NCBI RefSeq assembly: GCF_012275535.1
Contig: NZ_JAAVTK010000006.1
Coordinates: 227,139 to 291,138, forward strand
Source: Hymenobacter artigasi
GTDB lineage: Bacteria; Bacteroidota; Bacteroidia; Cytophagales; Hymenobacteraceae
Length of the DNA: 64,000 nucleotides
Reading direction: 5' to 3'
This document shows, in pieces, positions 8,844 to 17,404 of the stretch. The translations under genes were made by a program, and so were the position numbers. The notes under the pieces were generated by a model. That model made no database searches and was not told the DNA's origin. It saw nothing but the letters and a program-made list of their open reading frames with translations. Positions within the stretch are counted from its first letter, which is position 1. Every line of letters begins with the position of its first letter.

Positions 8844-9313
8844 CCGCTGGCCTGAATAACACCAGTTTAGAAAGCAAGTTGGCATAATTGCCTACTCGCG
8901 TCGTGGCCTATCCCAGTACTGGCCTGATGGTTAGTTAATTGCCCCTTGCATCCGGAATTTCTTCAGTGTATTTCCAAGGTGTGCCAGCAAGGATGCCCGG
9001 CTACTTCGGGCATTCCTGCTGGCACATATAGGTTGCGGCCGGGTGAATGCCGGGTACCTTACCCGCTGCTTTTGCGCCGCGCCCAGCCGGTTTGCCCTCA
9101 AGCAGCACGGCTCCTACTGGTATCCCTGGCACACCCGCCTCAGCGAGCAGTTAAACTAAAATCGTCCGGCGATGGCCCAAACTGGAGTGGTACCACGGCT
9201 TTTTGGTCGTTGTATTACCAAACTCCCGTGTCATTGCCGTGTTCACCAGCAGTGAGTGGTACGACGCTGTCCGGCGGGCAGCTCGTCGCACCACCCGGCT
9301 AAATCTTATCCCC
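8844..9313. other. Non-coding or decayed stretch with gene remnants
   Basis: No intact gene is supported. A forward frame ending near 9155 reads like a broken C-terminus (LKQHGSYWYPWHTRLSEQL then stop), and another frame at 9158-9310 is open into the flavoprotein gene but is rich in Trp and Arg and unlike an oxidase N-terminus. A hairpin lies at 8981-9025. The pattern suggests remnants of one or more genes or a mobile element. Confidence 0.4.
8981..9025. repeat. Imperfect hairpin
   Basis: Arms of 19 bases (8981-8999 and 9007-9025) with two mismatches and a 7-base loop. It has no U-tract, so it is not a clear terminator; it may be a mobile-element end or an mRNA structure after the efflux operon. 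Confidence 0.5.
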
Positions 9314-10435
9314 TTGCATAAAGAATCACTGATAGCCTCAGCCACCCTACCGGTCATTATTATTGGTGCCGGCCTGGCAGGCCTCACGGCGGCCCGGGCA
9401 CTGCACGCGGCCGGCCGCCCGGTGCTGGTCCTCGAAGGCCGGGACCGGGTGGGCGGGCGTACCCTGGCCGTGCCCGCGCTGCCTGGCTCGCCGGAAGCGG
9501 AAGGCCTGGACCTGGGGGCCACCTGGGGGTGGTCGCACCACCCCTACCTGCTCGGTTTGTGCCAGCAGCTGGGCCTGCAGCCATTTGTGCAGCCCAGCGC
9601 CGGCGCTACAGCCTACGAAACCGCCGCCGGCACGCACCACCTGCCACATCATCCTTCCGGCTCAACGGGTTACCTGCGCCTGCCGGGAGGCACGGCGGCT
9701 CTTTGCCGCACGCTGGCCCGGCAGCTGCCGGCGGGCAGTGTGCTGCTCAATGCGCGGGTAACGCAGCTGCACGCCCCGGCCGGCAGCGCGGAAGTCGTGG
9801 TCGAGGCTCAACACGAAGGGGTCGCGCGCACTTACCGGGGTTCGGCCGTCATCGTGGCCTTGCCCCCGCGCCTGGCGGCGCATAGCCTGCACTTTACGCC
9901 GGGCTTGCCGGCCGCGCTGCAACAGGCGTTGCGGGAAGTGCCCACCTGGATGGCCTATTCCATGAAGGCCGTAGCCGTATATGCCACGCCCTTCTGGCGG
10001 GCCGACGGCTGGTCGGGTTACGGGGCCAGCCAGCTGGGGCCGCTGGGCGAAATCCACGATGCCTCGCCGGCTACGGGTCCGCTAGGGGCTTTGTTTGGAT
10101 TTTTCGCGCCGCTGCATCCGCTGCGGAATGCGCCGCTTGCGCAACGGCAGGCAGCCGTGGTGCAGCAGCTGGGCCGGTTGTTTGGCCCGGCCGCCCTGCA
10201 GCCGCTGGCCTACCACGAGCTGGACTGGAGCCGGGAGCCGCTGACCAGTATCCCCGGCGACGAGCAGTTCCCCGACCAGATTCCTCTTCAGGGGCCGGCG
10301 CAGCTTCGCCAGCCCTACTGGAATAATCGGCTCTGCTGGGCCGGGGCCGAAACGTCGGTCAGCGAATGGGGCCGGCTGGATGGGGCCATTGAGTCCGGGC
10401 AATGGGCGGCTACGCAACTGCTGGGCAACTTGTAG
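9314..10435 (+). CDS. FAD-dependent amine oxidase-like oxidoreductase
   Basis: A flavoprotein of the monoamine oxidase/phytoene desaturase superfamily. The N-terminus has the dinucleotide-binding motif VIIIGAGLAGLTAARAL, followed by VLVLEGRDRVGGRT, the usual second FAD contact. The C-terminus has the ATG-like FAD-binding region (WAGAETSVSEWGRLDGAIESG). The likely reaction is oxidation of an amine or a related substrate; the substrate cannot be deduced. The start is uncertain: no ATG is available, TTG 9314 gives a compact N-terminus eleven codons before the FAD motif, while TTG 9203 would add 37 odd residues from decayed DNA. It stands alone, with a terminator after it at 10502-10536. Confidence 0.75.
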   Translation: MHKESLIASATLPVIIIGAGLAGLTAARALHAAGRPVLVLEGRDRVGGRTLAVPALPGSPEAEGLDLGATWGWSHHPYLLGLCQQLGLQPFVQPSAGATAYETAAGTHHLPHHPSGSTGYLRLPGGTAALCRTLARQLPAGSVLLNARVTQLHAPAGSAEVVVEAQHEGVARTYRGSAVIVALPPRLAAHSLHFTPGLPAALQQALREVPTWMAYSMKAVAVYATPFWRADGWSGYGASQLGPLGEIHDASPATGPLGALFGFFAPLHPLRNAPLAQRQAAVVQQLGRLFGPAALQPLAYHELDWSREPLTSIPGDEQFPDQIPLQGPAQLRQPYWNNRLCWAGAETSVSEWGRLDGAIESGQWAATQLLGNL

Positions 10436-10501
10436 GAGTCTTCCCAGGAAACGAAAAAACCACTCTCAGTAGCCACGCGGGCTGTAAAATCCGAACTACT
10501 G

Positions 10502-10536
10502 CCCCGCCGCTTCCCCAGCGGCGGGGCTTTTTCGTG
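10502..10536 (+). terminator. Rho-independent terminator
   Basis: A GC-rich stem (GCCCCGCCGC and its complement) followed by a T-run, after the flavoprotein gene. Confidence 0.75.
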
Positions 10537-10554
10537 CCTCTAAAAACAAAATCC

Positions 10555-10562
10555 TACCTTCG
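10555..10562 (+). promoter_or_regulatory. Putative -7 box (TACCTTCG)
   Basis: One mismatch to TAnnTTTG, 38 bases before the ATG of the cystathionine gamma-synthase family gene. Confidence 0.4.
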
Positions 10563-10599
10563 CCCCACGTAATTCCCCATCCCACCCAACCCCCATTTT

Positions 10600-11907
10600 A
10601 TGTCCACCCTTCACGACCACGCCCACATCGGCGGCCAGCAGCTGCGCCCCGAAAGCCTCATGATGAGCTACGGCTACACCCCCGCCTGGAGCGAGGGAGC
10701 CATCAAGCCGCCCATTTTTCAGACCTCCACCTTCGTTTTCAAGAATGCCGAGGAAGGCAAAGCCTTCTTCGAGTTGGCCTACGGCCTGCGCCAGCAGGGC
10801 CCCGACGAGGAAATGGGCCTCATCTACTCCCGCCTCAACAATCCCAGCCTGGAGATTCTGGAGCATCGCCTCTGCCTCTGGGACGGGGCCGAGGAAGCCG
10901 CCAGCTTCGCCAGCGGCATGGCCGCCATCAGCACCACGCTGCTGGCCCTGCTGCAGCCCGGCGATGTGGTGCTGCATTCCGAGCCCGTGTACGGCGGCTC
11001 CGATTTCTTCCTGAAAAACGTGCTGCGCAAGTTTGGCATTGAGGCCGTGGGCTTCCGCCCCACCGATACGCCCGCGCAAATGGCCGCCCGCGCCGCCGCC
11101 ATCGCGCCCGGCCGCCTGGCCATGATATTCGTGGAAACGCCCGCCAACCCCACCAACCACCTCGTCGACCTCGAAGCCTGCGCCGCCCTGGCCCGCCAGT
11201 ATTCCACCGACGAAAAACCCGTGCGCCTCGTGGTCGACAACACCTTTCTGGGCCCGGTTTTCCAGCATCCACTAAAGCACGGGGCCGATGTGGTGCTGTA
11301 CTCCGCCACCAAGTTTCTGGGCGGGCACTCCGACCTCATTGCCGGCGCGGCCCTGGCCAGCAAGCCCCTCATGAAGGAAATCAAGGCCATGCGCACCTTC
11401 ATGGGCACCATGTGCGACCCCAACACCGGCTGGATGCTCATGCGCTCGCTCGAAACCCTGAAGCTGCGCATGGAGCGCGCCGCTCAGTCAGCCCAGCTCA
11501 TTGCCAACTGGCTCCGCACCCACCCGCTGGTGGAACGCACCTACTACCTCACCCACCTCGAGCACTGCCCCGCCCAGCAGGACATCTACCAGCGCCACTG
11601 CCTCTCGCCCGGCTCCATGATTTCCTTCGACATAAAGGGCGGCGAGGCCGAAGCCTTCCGCTTCCTCAATGCCCTCAAACTCATCAAGCTGGCCGTGAGC
11701 CTGGGCGGCACCGAAAGCCTCGCCGAGCACCCCGGCACCATGACGCACTCCGACATCACCCTCGAGGAGCAGCGCGAAATGGGCATCACCCCCCAGATGA
11801 TTCGCCTGAGCATCGGCGTAGAAGACCCGCAAGACCTGATGCTCGATTTGAGCCAGGCCTTCGAGGCCGTGGGAATGGTAAAGGAGCGGGAACTGGAGAT
11901 GGCATAG
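10600..11907 (+). CDS. Cystathionine gamma-synthase family PLP enzyme
   Basis: A 435-residue enzyme of the Cys/Met-metabolism PLP family (fold type I). The PLP lysine is Lys238 in YSATKFLGGHSD; VVDNTF holds the Asp that contacts the pyridine nitrogen, and SRLNNPSLEILE and VETPANPT are family signatures. Members include cystathionine gamma-synthase, methionine gamma-lyase and related lyases; the exact substrate cannot be decided. The length is slightly above the usual 380-400 residues owing to an N-terminal extension and an acidic insert. It is monocistronic: a terminator precedes it, and a palindromic element follows directly after its stop codon. Confidence 0.85.
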   Translation: MSTLHDHAHIGGQQLRPESLMMSYGYTPAWSEGAIKPPIFQTSTFVFKNAEEGKAFFELAYGLRQQGPDEEMGLIYSRLNNPSLEILEHRLCLWDGAEEAASFASGMAAISTTLLALLQPGDVVLHSEPVYGGSDFFLKNVLRKFGIEAVGFRPTDTPAQMAARAAAIAPGRLAMIFVETPANPTNHLVDLEACAALARQYSTDEKPVRLVVDNTFLGPVFQHPLKHGADVVLYSATKFLGGHSDLIAGAALASKPLMKEIKAMRTFMGTMCDPNTGWMLMRSLETLKLRMERAAQSAQLIANWLRTHPLVERTYYLTHLEHCPAQQDIYQRHCLSPGSMISFDIKGGEAEAFRFLNALKLIKLAVSLGGTESLAEHPGTMTHSDITLEEQREMGITPQMIRLSIGVEDPQDLMLDLSQAFEAVGMVKERELEMA

Positions 11908-11918
11908 CCATGATGCCG

Positions 11919-12094
11919 CTGGCGCGAGTTTAGCGCAGCGTAACTCGTGCCTTGCCATGACGGGGAGGCTGCGCCTCCCCTGCCGCGCCAGCGGCAATGC
12001 GGCGCGGCTCAACCAAAGCGGTAGGATGTTCTATGCGAGGCGCAGCCTCGCCCAGATTATCGGCACGAGTTACGCTCCGCTAAACTCGCGCCAG
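11919..12094. repeat. Palindromic element, family D
   Basis: Outer arms of 33 bases (11919-11951 and 12062-12094), nearly perfect complements beginning CTGGCGCGAGTTTAGCG. Inside are smaller dyads (GGGGAGGCTGCGCCTCCCC near 11961 and GCGAGGCGCAGCCTCGC near 12034). The layout of nested hairpins with no gene resembles a miniature mobile element. Confidence 0.7.
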
Positions 12095-12120
12095 TGAAGG
12101 CCCAGCAAATACTACAAATG

Positions 12121-12160
12121 AATAGCCCGGCCGCATTGCTGCAGCCGGGCTATTTGCTTT
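12121..12160. terminator. Bidirectional terminator hairpin
   Basis: The stem AATAGCCCGGC and its complement flank a 13-base loop, with A/T runs on both sides. It lies just after the OmpA lipoprotein gene (minus strand). Confidence 0.65.
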
Positions 12161-12175
12161 TCAATGTCCTTAAAA

Positions 12176-12778
12176 CTACCGGACCCTAACGGCAATCTCA
12201 ACCCGCCGGTTGGCCTTTCGGCCGGCGGCAGTTTCATTGGTCGCCACGGGCTTCTGCTCGCCGAAGCTTTCGGTGCTCACTTTATCGTTGGGCAATTTGC
12301 CGGATTCAACCAGGTATTTTTTTACGGCATCGGCCCGGTCGTGCCCCAGCTGCAGGTTGTAGCTGGCATCGCCGCGCGAATCGGCGAAGCCCATTACCCG
12401 CACGTTCTTATTGGCAAAGCGCTGGCCGATGGAAGCAACGATTTCGTCCAGTGTGGCCGCCGCCGTTGGTTTCAGCATGGACTTATCGGTGTCAAACAGC
12501 ACCGTTTCATCTACCGAGTACACCTCAAAATCCGCATCGCCAGTCACTGTCACCGACTTTTGCTTGATTTCAGGAAGGGTCTGAGTCGATAAAACGTTCT
12601 TGCTCCTATCGAAAGAACGTTCGAGCGCCTCGGCAGCCGACTGGTTGTTGCGGTATACTACCGCCGTGTCGGCCGTTGCCTCGTGGGGCTGGTCCAGCGT
12701 AGAGGGCTTGCTCAAATTGTCGCAGCCCACCAGGGCAACGGTGGCCGTCGCCAGCAGGGAGAGGAAAGTGGTTTTCAT
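12176..12778 (-). CDS. OmpA-family lipoprotein
   Basis: A 200-residue protein with a lipoprotein signal peptide (VALVGC, lipid Cys19), a linker of about 65 residues and a C-terminal OmpA/MotB peptidoglycan-binding domain: LFDTDKSMLKPTAAATLDEI, the GFADSRGDASYNLQLGHDRADAVKKYL core, and the ANRRVEI end. It should anchor the outer membrane to peptidoglycan, in the manner of Pal. No tol genes are adjacent, so the name Pal is not used. It reads towards the terminator at 12121-12160. Confidence 0.85.
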   Translation of the reverse strand: MKTTFLSLLATATVALVGCDNLSKPSTLDQPHEATADTAVVYRNNQSAAEALERSFDRSKNVLSTQTLPEIKQKSVTVTGDADFEVYSVDETVLFDTDKSMLKPTAAATLDEIVASIGQRFANKNVRVMGFADSRGDASYNLQLGHDRADAVKKYLVESGKLPNDKVSTESFGEQKPVATNETAAGRKANRRVEIAVRVR

Positions 12779-12856
12779 AGCCAGAGAGGTTGAGGTTAAC
12801 TCTGGCTTACGAGTAGCAAGCCGTTAACGTTGGCCGCCGCCCAACCAATGCAAACC

Positions 12857-12895
12857 CAAAAGAGCCTGCCGCTGAGAAGCGGCAGGCTCTTTTTA
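12857..12895. terminator. Terminator hairpin after the deoxyhypusine synthase-like gene
   Basis: The stem AAAGAGCCTGCCGCT and its complement AGCGGCAGGCTCTTT enclose a short GAGA loop. A and T runs on both sides allow termination in either direction. Confidence 0.75.
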
Positions 12896-12913
12896 CACGA
12901 AGTCAAGCAGCAA

Positions 12914-13885
12914 TTACTGCCCCAGCACGATGGCAAACACCAGCGGCGCGACAATGGTAGCGTCGCTTTCGATGATGAATTTGGGCGTGTCCTGGCCCAG
13001 CTTGCCCCAGGTAATTTTCTCGTTGGGCACGGCGCCGGAGTAGCTGCCGTAGCTGGTGGTGGAGTCCGAAATCTGGCAGAAATAGCCCCACAGCGGCACG
13101 CTGGTGCGGCCCAGGTCCTGGTGCAACATGGGCACCACGCAGATGGGGAAGTCGCCGGCAATGCCGCCGCCAATCTGGAAGAAGCCTACTTTGCTCTCGT
13201 TGGTGGCTTGTTGGGTGTACCAGTCGGCCAGGTAAATCATGTACTGAATGCCCGTGCGCATGGTGTGCACGTTCTTGATATCGCCGGTGATGACGTGGCC
13301 GGCGTAGATGTTGCCGAGCGTGCTGTCTTCCCAGCCGGGGCAGATGATTGGCAGGTTTTTCTCGGCCGCGGCCAGCATCCAGCTGTCTTTGGGGTCAATC
13401 TGGTAGTACTGCTCCAGCTCGCCGCTCAGCAGAATCTGGTAGAAAAACTCGTGGGGGAAATAGGCTTTACCTTCACTGTCGGCCTTCTCCCAGAACTTGA
13501 GCACCACGTGCTCGAGGCGGCGCATGGCCTCTTCCTCGGGAATGCAGGTATCGGTCACGCGGTTCATGTGGCGCTCCAGCAGGGCCTGCTCGTCGGCGGG
13601 CGTGAGGTCGCGGTAGTTGGGCACGCGCTCGTAGAAATCGTGGGCCACCAGGTTGAAGATATCCTCCTCCAGGTTAGCACCGGTGCAGCTGATAATCTGC
13701 ACTTTGTCCTGGCGAATCAGCTCAGCCAGCTGAATACCCATTTCGGCGGTGCTCATGGCCCCGGCTAGGGTAATCATCATTTTGCCGCCTTCGGCGAGGT
13801 GCTTGTTGTAGCCATCGGCCGCGTCGATGAGGGCAGCGGCGTTGAAGTGGCGGTAATGGTGACGGAGGAAATTGGAAACTTGCAT
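12914..13885 (-). CDS. Deoxyhypusine synthase family protein
   Basis: A 323-residue NAD-dependent enzyme of the deoxyhypusine synthase fold. Seen: MITLAGAMSTAEMG near residue 37, ISCTGANLEED (NAD-binding), and the C-terminal NEKITWGKLGQ in which Lys295 matches the catalytic lysine of eukaryotic deoxyhypusine synthase, followed by SDATIVAPL. Eukaryotic and archaeal enzymes transfer the aminobutyl group of spermidine to eIF5A; bacteria lack eIF5A, and bacterial relatives have been linked to polyamine synthesis (homospermidine synthase-like). The partner or acceptor in this organism is therefore unknown. The gene stands alone with its own terminator; the start ATG 13885 fits the family N-terminus. 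Confidence 0.85.
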   Translation of the reverse strand: MQVSNFLRHHYRHFNAAALIDAADGYNKHLAEGGKMMITLAGAMSTAEMGIQLAELIRQDKVQIISCTGANLEEDIFNLVAHDFYERVPNYRDLTPADEQALLERHMNRVTDTCIPEEEAMRRLEHVVLKFWEKADSEGKAYFPHEFFYQILLSGELEQYYQIDPKDSWMLAAAEKNLPIICPGWEDSTLGNIYAGHVITGDIKNVHTMRTGIQYMIYLADWYTQQATNESKVGFFQIGGGIAGDFPICVVPMLHQDLGRTSVPLWGYFCQISDSTTSYGSYSGAVPNEKITWGKLGQDTPKFIIESDATIVAPLVFAIVLGQ

Positions 13886-13923
13886 TTGGGGGAATTGGGA
13901 GTGTTTAATGTCTGTACAATTTG

Positions 13924-14024
13924 AACGTCATGCCGAGCGTAGCCGAGGCATCTCGCGTGCATTGGTAATCAATACCGTTGCAACGAAGCGAGCGAGATGC
14001 CTCGGCTACGCTCGGCATGACGTT
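13924..14024. repeat. Palindromic repeat, family A
   Basis: About 100 bp with near-perfect arms (AACGTCATGCCGAGCG and its complement), located between hslV (ending 14043) and the start of the deoxyhypusine synthase-like gene. Among the best-preserved copies in the window. Confidence 0.85.
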
Positions 14025-14042
14025 CTGGTTATTCACTACTGC

Positions 14043-14585
14043 CTACGACGGCGACTCAATCATCAGATTATGATTGGTATAGATGCAGATATCAGCCGCG
14101 ATGTGCAGGCCTTCCTCCACCATCTGGCGGGCCGTCAAATGCGGCGCGTGCTTCTTGAGAGCCAGCGCGGCGGCTTGGGCGTACATCGCGCCGGAGCCGA
14201 TGGCAGCCACGTCGGAGTCCGGTTCCAGTACGTCGCCGGTGCCGCTTAGGATGAGTAATTCGTCCTTATCGGCCACCACCATCATGGCTTCGAGCTTGCG
14301 CAGATACTGGTCCTTACGCCAGTCTTTGGCCAGCTCGATGGCGGCGCGCTTGAGGTTGCCGCTGTAGCTGGTGAGCTTCTCCTCGAAGCGGTCGAGCAAC
14401 ATGAAGGCATCGGCCGTGGAACCGGCGAAACCGGTCACGACTTTGCCATCGAGCAGCTTACGGATTTTGCGGACGTTATTCTTGGCCACGTGCTTGTCCA
14501 TGGTGGCCTGCCCGTCGGCCCCAACGGCGATTTCGCCGTTGTGCCGGATGCCGAGCACGGTAGTAGAGCGGATTTTTGCTTGCAT
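14043..14585 (-). CDS. hslV: ATP-dependent protease subunit HslV
   Basis: A 180-residue proteasome-like threonine protease, the peptidase half of HslUV. The N-terminus MQAKIRSTTVLGIRHNGE gives a seven-residue propeptide before the catalytic threonine (Thr8 of TTVLGI); GADGQAT, KVVTGFAGSTADAF and IGSGAMYAQAAA are family motifs. ATG 14585 is chosen because it leaves this short propeptide; a longer frame reaching 14687 would run through a palindromic repeat. A perfect -7 box lies 7 bases before the ATG. The ATPase gene hslU is not in the window. Confidence 0.9.
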   Translation of the reverse strand: MQAKIRSTTVLGIRHNGEIAVGADGQATMDKHVAKNNVRKIRKLLDGKVVTGFAGSTADAFMLLDRFEEKLTSYSGNLKRAAIELAKDWRKDQYLRKLEAMMVVADKDELLILSGTGDVLEPDSDVAAIGSGAMYAQAAALALKKHAPHLTARQMVEEGLHIAADICIYTNHNLMIESPS

Positions 14586-14592
14586 AAGGGCG

Positions 14593-14600
14593 CAAAAATA
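14593..14600 (-). promoter_or_regulatory. -7 box of hslV (TATTTTTG)
   Basis: An exact TAnnTTTG match on the minus strand, ending 7 bases before the hslV ATG, so the transcript may start at or next to the start codon. Confidence 0.6.
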
Positions 14601-14629
14601 CAACGGCTGGGGCCAGCGGCATGCAATTG

Positions 14630-14703
14630 TGCGGTAAGCTTTAGCTTGCCGTTTTGCGTAAAGCCCTGGGCCTCCACAAAACGGCAAGCTAAAGCTTACC
14701 GCA
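14630..14703. repeat. Palindromic repeat, family B (paired copy)
   Basis: The unit GGTAAGCTTTAGCTTGCCGT and its complement face each other across a ~30-base spacer. Each unit also has an internal dyad (AAGCT TT AGCTT). It lies between hslV and the end of the TonB-dependent receptor gene. Other copies: 31862-31886 and 33301-33352. Confidence 0.8.
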
Positions 14704-14709
14704 CAAAAC

Positions 14710-17304
14710 CTACTTGCTCACCCGGAACTGCAGCTTGGCGAACAGGAAGCGGCCGTTGCTGCCCATTTGCACGGCATCCCAGGCACCGCCGTTCTCGGTG
14801 GCTTGCGGGTTGAAGAAGTTGGGGTACACGTTGAACAGGTTCGACGAGCCCACCGAGAGGCGCAGCTGGTTGGTGAGGGCGTACGACAGGGCCACGTCGG
14901 TGGTGAGGCGGTCGCGGTAGGGGTTCGGGTCGCCGTTGTAGTCGTACAGCAGCACGTGGCCGAACTGCACCAGCCGCACCAGCGCGCCAAAGCGGCCCAC
15001 GTTGTAATCGAAGGTCAGGTTGATTTTATACGGCGGGGCCGAGGCTTTCACGAAGGCTTGCTCACGCTGGCCGAAGAAAGTTTCTTCCTTACCAGCCAGC
15101 AACGGCGTGGTTTTGGCCTGGCCCACGATGAGCAGGCGGTTGGCGTTGGCGGCCAGCGTGGTGGTGAGGCGGCCTTCCCCCACCCCGATGGTGTTGGCCA
15201 GCACCACATCGAGGCCCCAGGTATCGGTCGAGACGGCGTTGGCGAAGAACTGGGCCTGGCCCACGTTCAGGCCTTGCAGAATGGTCCCGATTTGCGGGTC
15301 GTCGTCGGCAAAAGTGCCGGTGAGCACGATGCGGTCTTTGATGTGGATGTAATAGCCGTCCACGGTAAAGCTCAGCACCGAGCCGGCGCGGCCCGTGAAG
15401 CCCACGCTGGCCGACTGCGACCGCTCCTGCGTGAGCGCCGGAATGCCCAGCGCCTTCGACACCGGCCCATTGTTCCGGTCGAGCAGAATGTCGACCGGCT
15501 TGCCACCCACCACGTTGGTAAACACCGTGTTGAAATTAATCTGCGCCAGCGAAGGGGCCCGGAAGCCCGAGCTCAAAGTGCCGCGCAGCGAGAAGCTCTC
15601 GCTGAACTTGTAGCGCGTGGCCAGCTTGCCCGTGAAGCTGCTCCCGAAGTCGGAGTAGTTCTCGAAACGGCCCGCCGCCGCCACGAGGAAGGCCTTGGTC
15701 ACGTCCAGCTCAGCATCGGCGTACACGCCCACGTTGTTGCGGCTGGCCTTCAGCTCGTTGCGGGGCTGGAAGCCGGGAAAGCCTTGTGAGCCGCCCGGCC
15801 GGTCGTTTAGCGCGCCAGGGTATTTGCGGTACGAGCCTTCCTCGCCGGCAAACAGCGCGTACCACTCGCGGCGGTATTCACTGCCGATGGCTACGTTCAG
15901 GCCCTGGAGCACCGTTTTGTAGTTGCGGCTCAGGTTCAGGTTCACCACGTTCTGCTGCAGCTGGAAGCCGCCGGCATCAAATGTGGTGGGCGAGGCTGCG
16001 CCCAGCGTGGCGTTCAGTGTGTTCGTCAGGCCGTAGTGGAAGCGGTTCGAGCCGAAGCCCTCGCTCAAATCCACGTCGAAGCCGCCGAAAGTACCGCGCA
16101 GGCCCACTGCGCCGTGTGCATCAGTGAGGTTGCTGGTGATGATGGGGTCGAAGCCGTTGGGATAGAGCGTCGCGTTGCTGCGAGGGTTCGGGATGGCGTT
16201 GCCGTTATCGTCCGTCACCGTCGGGAAACGGGTGTAGGCGTAGGCCTCTCCCTTGCGGAAATTCACCCCGCCAAAGGCATACGCGTAGATATTCTCATTG
16301 ATGGGCAGCTTGCTGTTGAGGTAAACCGACGTGTTGTTGGCTTTCGGGTCGCCGTACTGGCGGCGCTGAATGCCGTCGGGGGCGGGCACGTTGGCGCGCT
16401 GGGTGTGCTGGCGCTGGTTGTAGTCCACGGTCGCATTCACGAAGCCGCCCTTGCCCACGCCCACCCCGTAGTTGAGGTTGGCGTTGAAATTGCCCCCGTC
16501 GAAGGTCTTGTCGTCGAAGCGGTATTTGGCGGTGTAAGCGCCGTAGTTGGCGTTGGCCGTCAACTCGTTCACGCTGGTTTTCAGCACGATGTTAATGACG
16601 CCTGCGATGGCATCGGAGCCGTACTGGGCCGAGGCCCCGTCGCGCAGAATCTCAATCCGCTCGATGCTGGCGGCCGGAATCGTGTTCAGGTCGGTGCCGG
16701 TGTTGCCCCGGCCCCGGCTGCCAAACAGGTTCACCAGCGCCGACTGATGCCAGCGCTTGCCGTTCACCAGCACCAGGGTCTGGTCGGGGCCGAGGCCGCG
16801 CAGGCTGGCGGGGTCTACGTGGTCGGCCCCGTCGGCCCCGGTCTGGCGGTTCGAGTTGAAGGAGGGCGCTACGAACTGCAGCAGCTGGTTCACATCGAGC
16901 TGGCCGGTTTTGGCCGTCACCTCGCGCACATCAATGATGTCGACCGGCGAGGGCGAGTCCGTCACGGAGCGGTTCTGGCTGCGCGAGCCCACCACCTGCA
17001 CCGCGTCGAGGCTGGTGCTGTTCTCGGCCAGCGTCACGCTCAGGCCGCTGGTGCCAGCCACCTCCTGGTTGGTGTAGCCCAGCGAGCTGATAACCAGCCT
17101 CGGGGCGGCCGTGCGGGCCCGCAGCGTGAAGCGGCCGTTGGGATCGGTGGAAGTGCCGTTGTTGGTGCCCTTCTCCACAACAGAGGCCCCGATAACCGGC
17201 TGCCCGGCAGCATCCTTGACCTGACCAGTGAGAGTGGTAGCCGCCTGGCCCCAGGCGGCAGTGCTGGCCAGGCAAATGATTGGGAGTAAATGGGTTGGTT
17301 TCAT
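14710..17304 (-). CDS. TonB-dependent receptor with carboxypeptidase-like N-terminal domain
   Basis: An 864-residue outer-membrane receptor. It has a signal peptide (1-19), a carboxypeptidase regulatory-like domain (about 23-95, LTGQVKDAAGQPVIGASV), a plug domain (about 115-240; PSPVDIIDV, LRGLGPDQTLVLVNGKR, IERIEILRDGASAQYGSDAIAGVINI) and a 22-strand barrel ending in a residue pattern typical of BAM substrates (FAKLQFRVSK). It takes up a substrate with energy from TonB-ExbBD. The plug resembles siderophore/vitamin-type receptors, not SusC; no SusD partner is adjacent, so the ligand is unknown. ATG 17304 begins the signal peptide. Confidence 0.85.
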   Translation of the reverse strand: MKPTHLLPIICLASTAAWGQAATTLTGQVKDAAGQPVIGASVVEKGTNNGTSTDPNGRFTLRARTAAPRLVISSLGYTNQEVAGTSGLSVTLAENSTSLDAVQVVGSRSQNRSVTDSPSPVDIIDVREVTAKTGQLDVNQLLQFVAPSFNSNRQTGADGADHVDPASLRGLGPDQTLVLVNGKRWHQSALVNLFGSRGRGNTGTDLNTIPAASIERIEILRDGASAQYGSDAIAGVINIVLKTSVNELTANANYGAYTAKYRFDDKTFDGGNFNANLNYGVGVGKGGFVNATVDYNQRQHTQRANVPAPDGIQRRQYGDPKANNTSVYLNSKLPINENIYAYAFGGVNFRKGEAYAYTRFPTVTDDNGNAIPNPRSNATLYPNGFDPIITSNLTDAHGAVGLRGTFGGFDVDLSEGFGSNRFHYGLTNTLNATLGAASPTTFDAGGFQLQQNVVNLNLSRNYKTVLQGLNVAIGSEYRREWYALFAGEEGSYRKYPGALNDRPGGSQGFPGFQPRNELKASRNNVGVYADAELDVTKAFLVAAAGRFENYSDFGSSFTGKLATRYKFSESFSLRGTLSSGFRAPSLAQINFNTVFTNVVGGKPVDILLDRNNGPVSKALGIPALTQERSQSASVGFTGRAGSVLSFTVDGYYIHIKDRIVLTGTFADDDPQIGTILQGLNVGQAQFFANAVSTDTWGLDVVLANTIGVGEGRLTTTLAANANRLLIVGQAKTTPLLAGKEETFFGQREQAFVKASAPPYKINLTFDYNVGRFGALVRLVQFGHVLLYDYNGDPNPYRDRLTTDVALSYALTNQLRLSVGSSNLFNVYPNFFNPQATENGGAWDAVQMGSNGRFLFAKLQFRVSK

Positions 17305-17404
17305 ACAAAATTCGGTAGGTGAGGAAAGTGACGCAGGCTTTTTTTAGTGAATACGATACTTTGAAAAACCGTATTATGCTACCTGCAAGCTAGTGCATGG
17401 CGCA

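Noticed and set aside
8946..9302. 118-codon frame upstream of the flavoprotein
   Set aside because: Runs through a hairpin and remnant DNA, has no recognisable domain and is out of frame with the better remnant peptides.
12830..13768. 312-codon plus-strand frame over the deoxyhypusine synthase-like gene
   Set aside because: The minus-strand gene has clear catalytic motifs; the plus frame has none.
16036..17289. 417-codon plus-strand frame over the TonB-dependent receptor
   Set aside because: Shadow of the minus-strand receptor gene; no domain, and Val/Gly/Ala-rich composition from complement codons.
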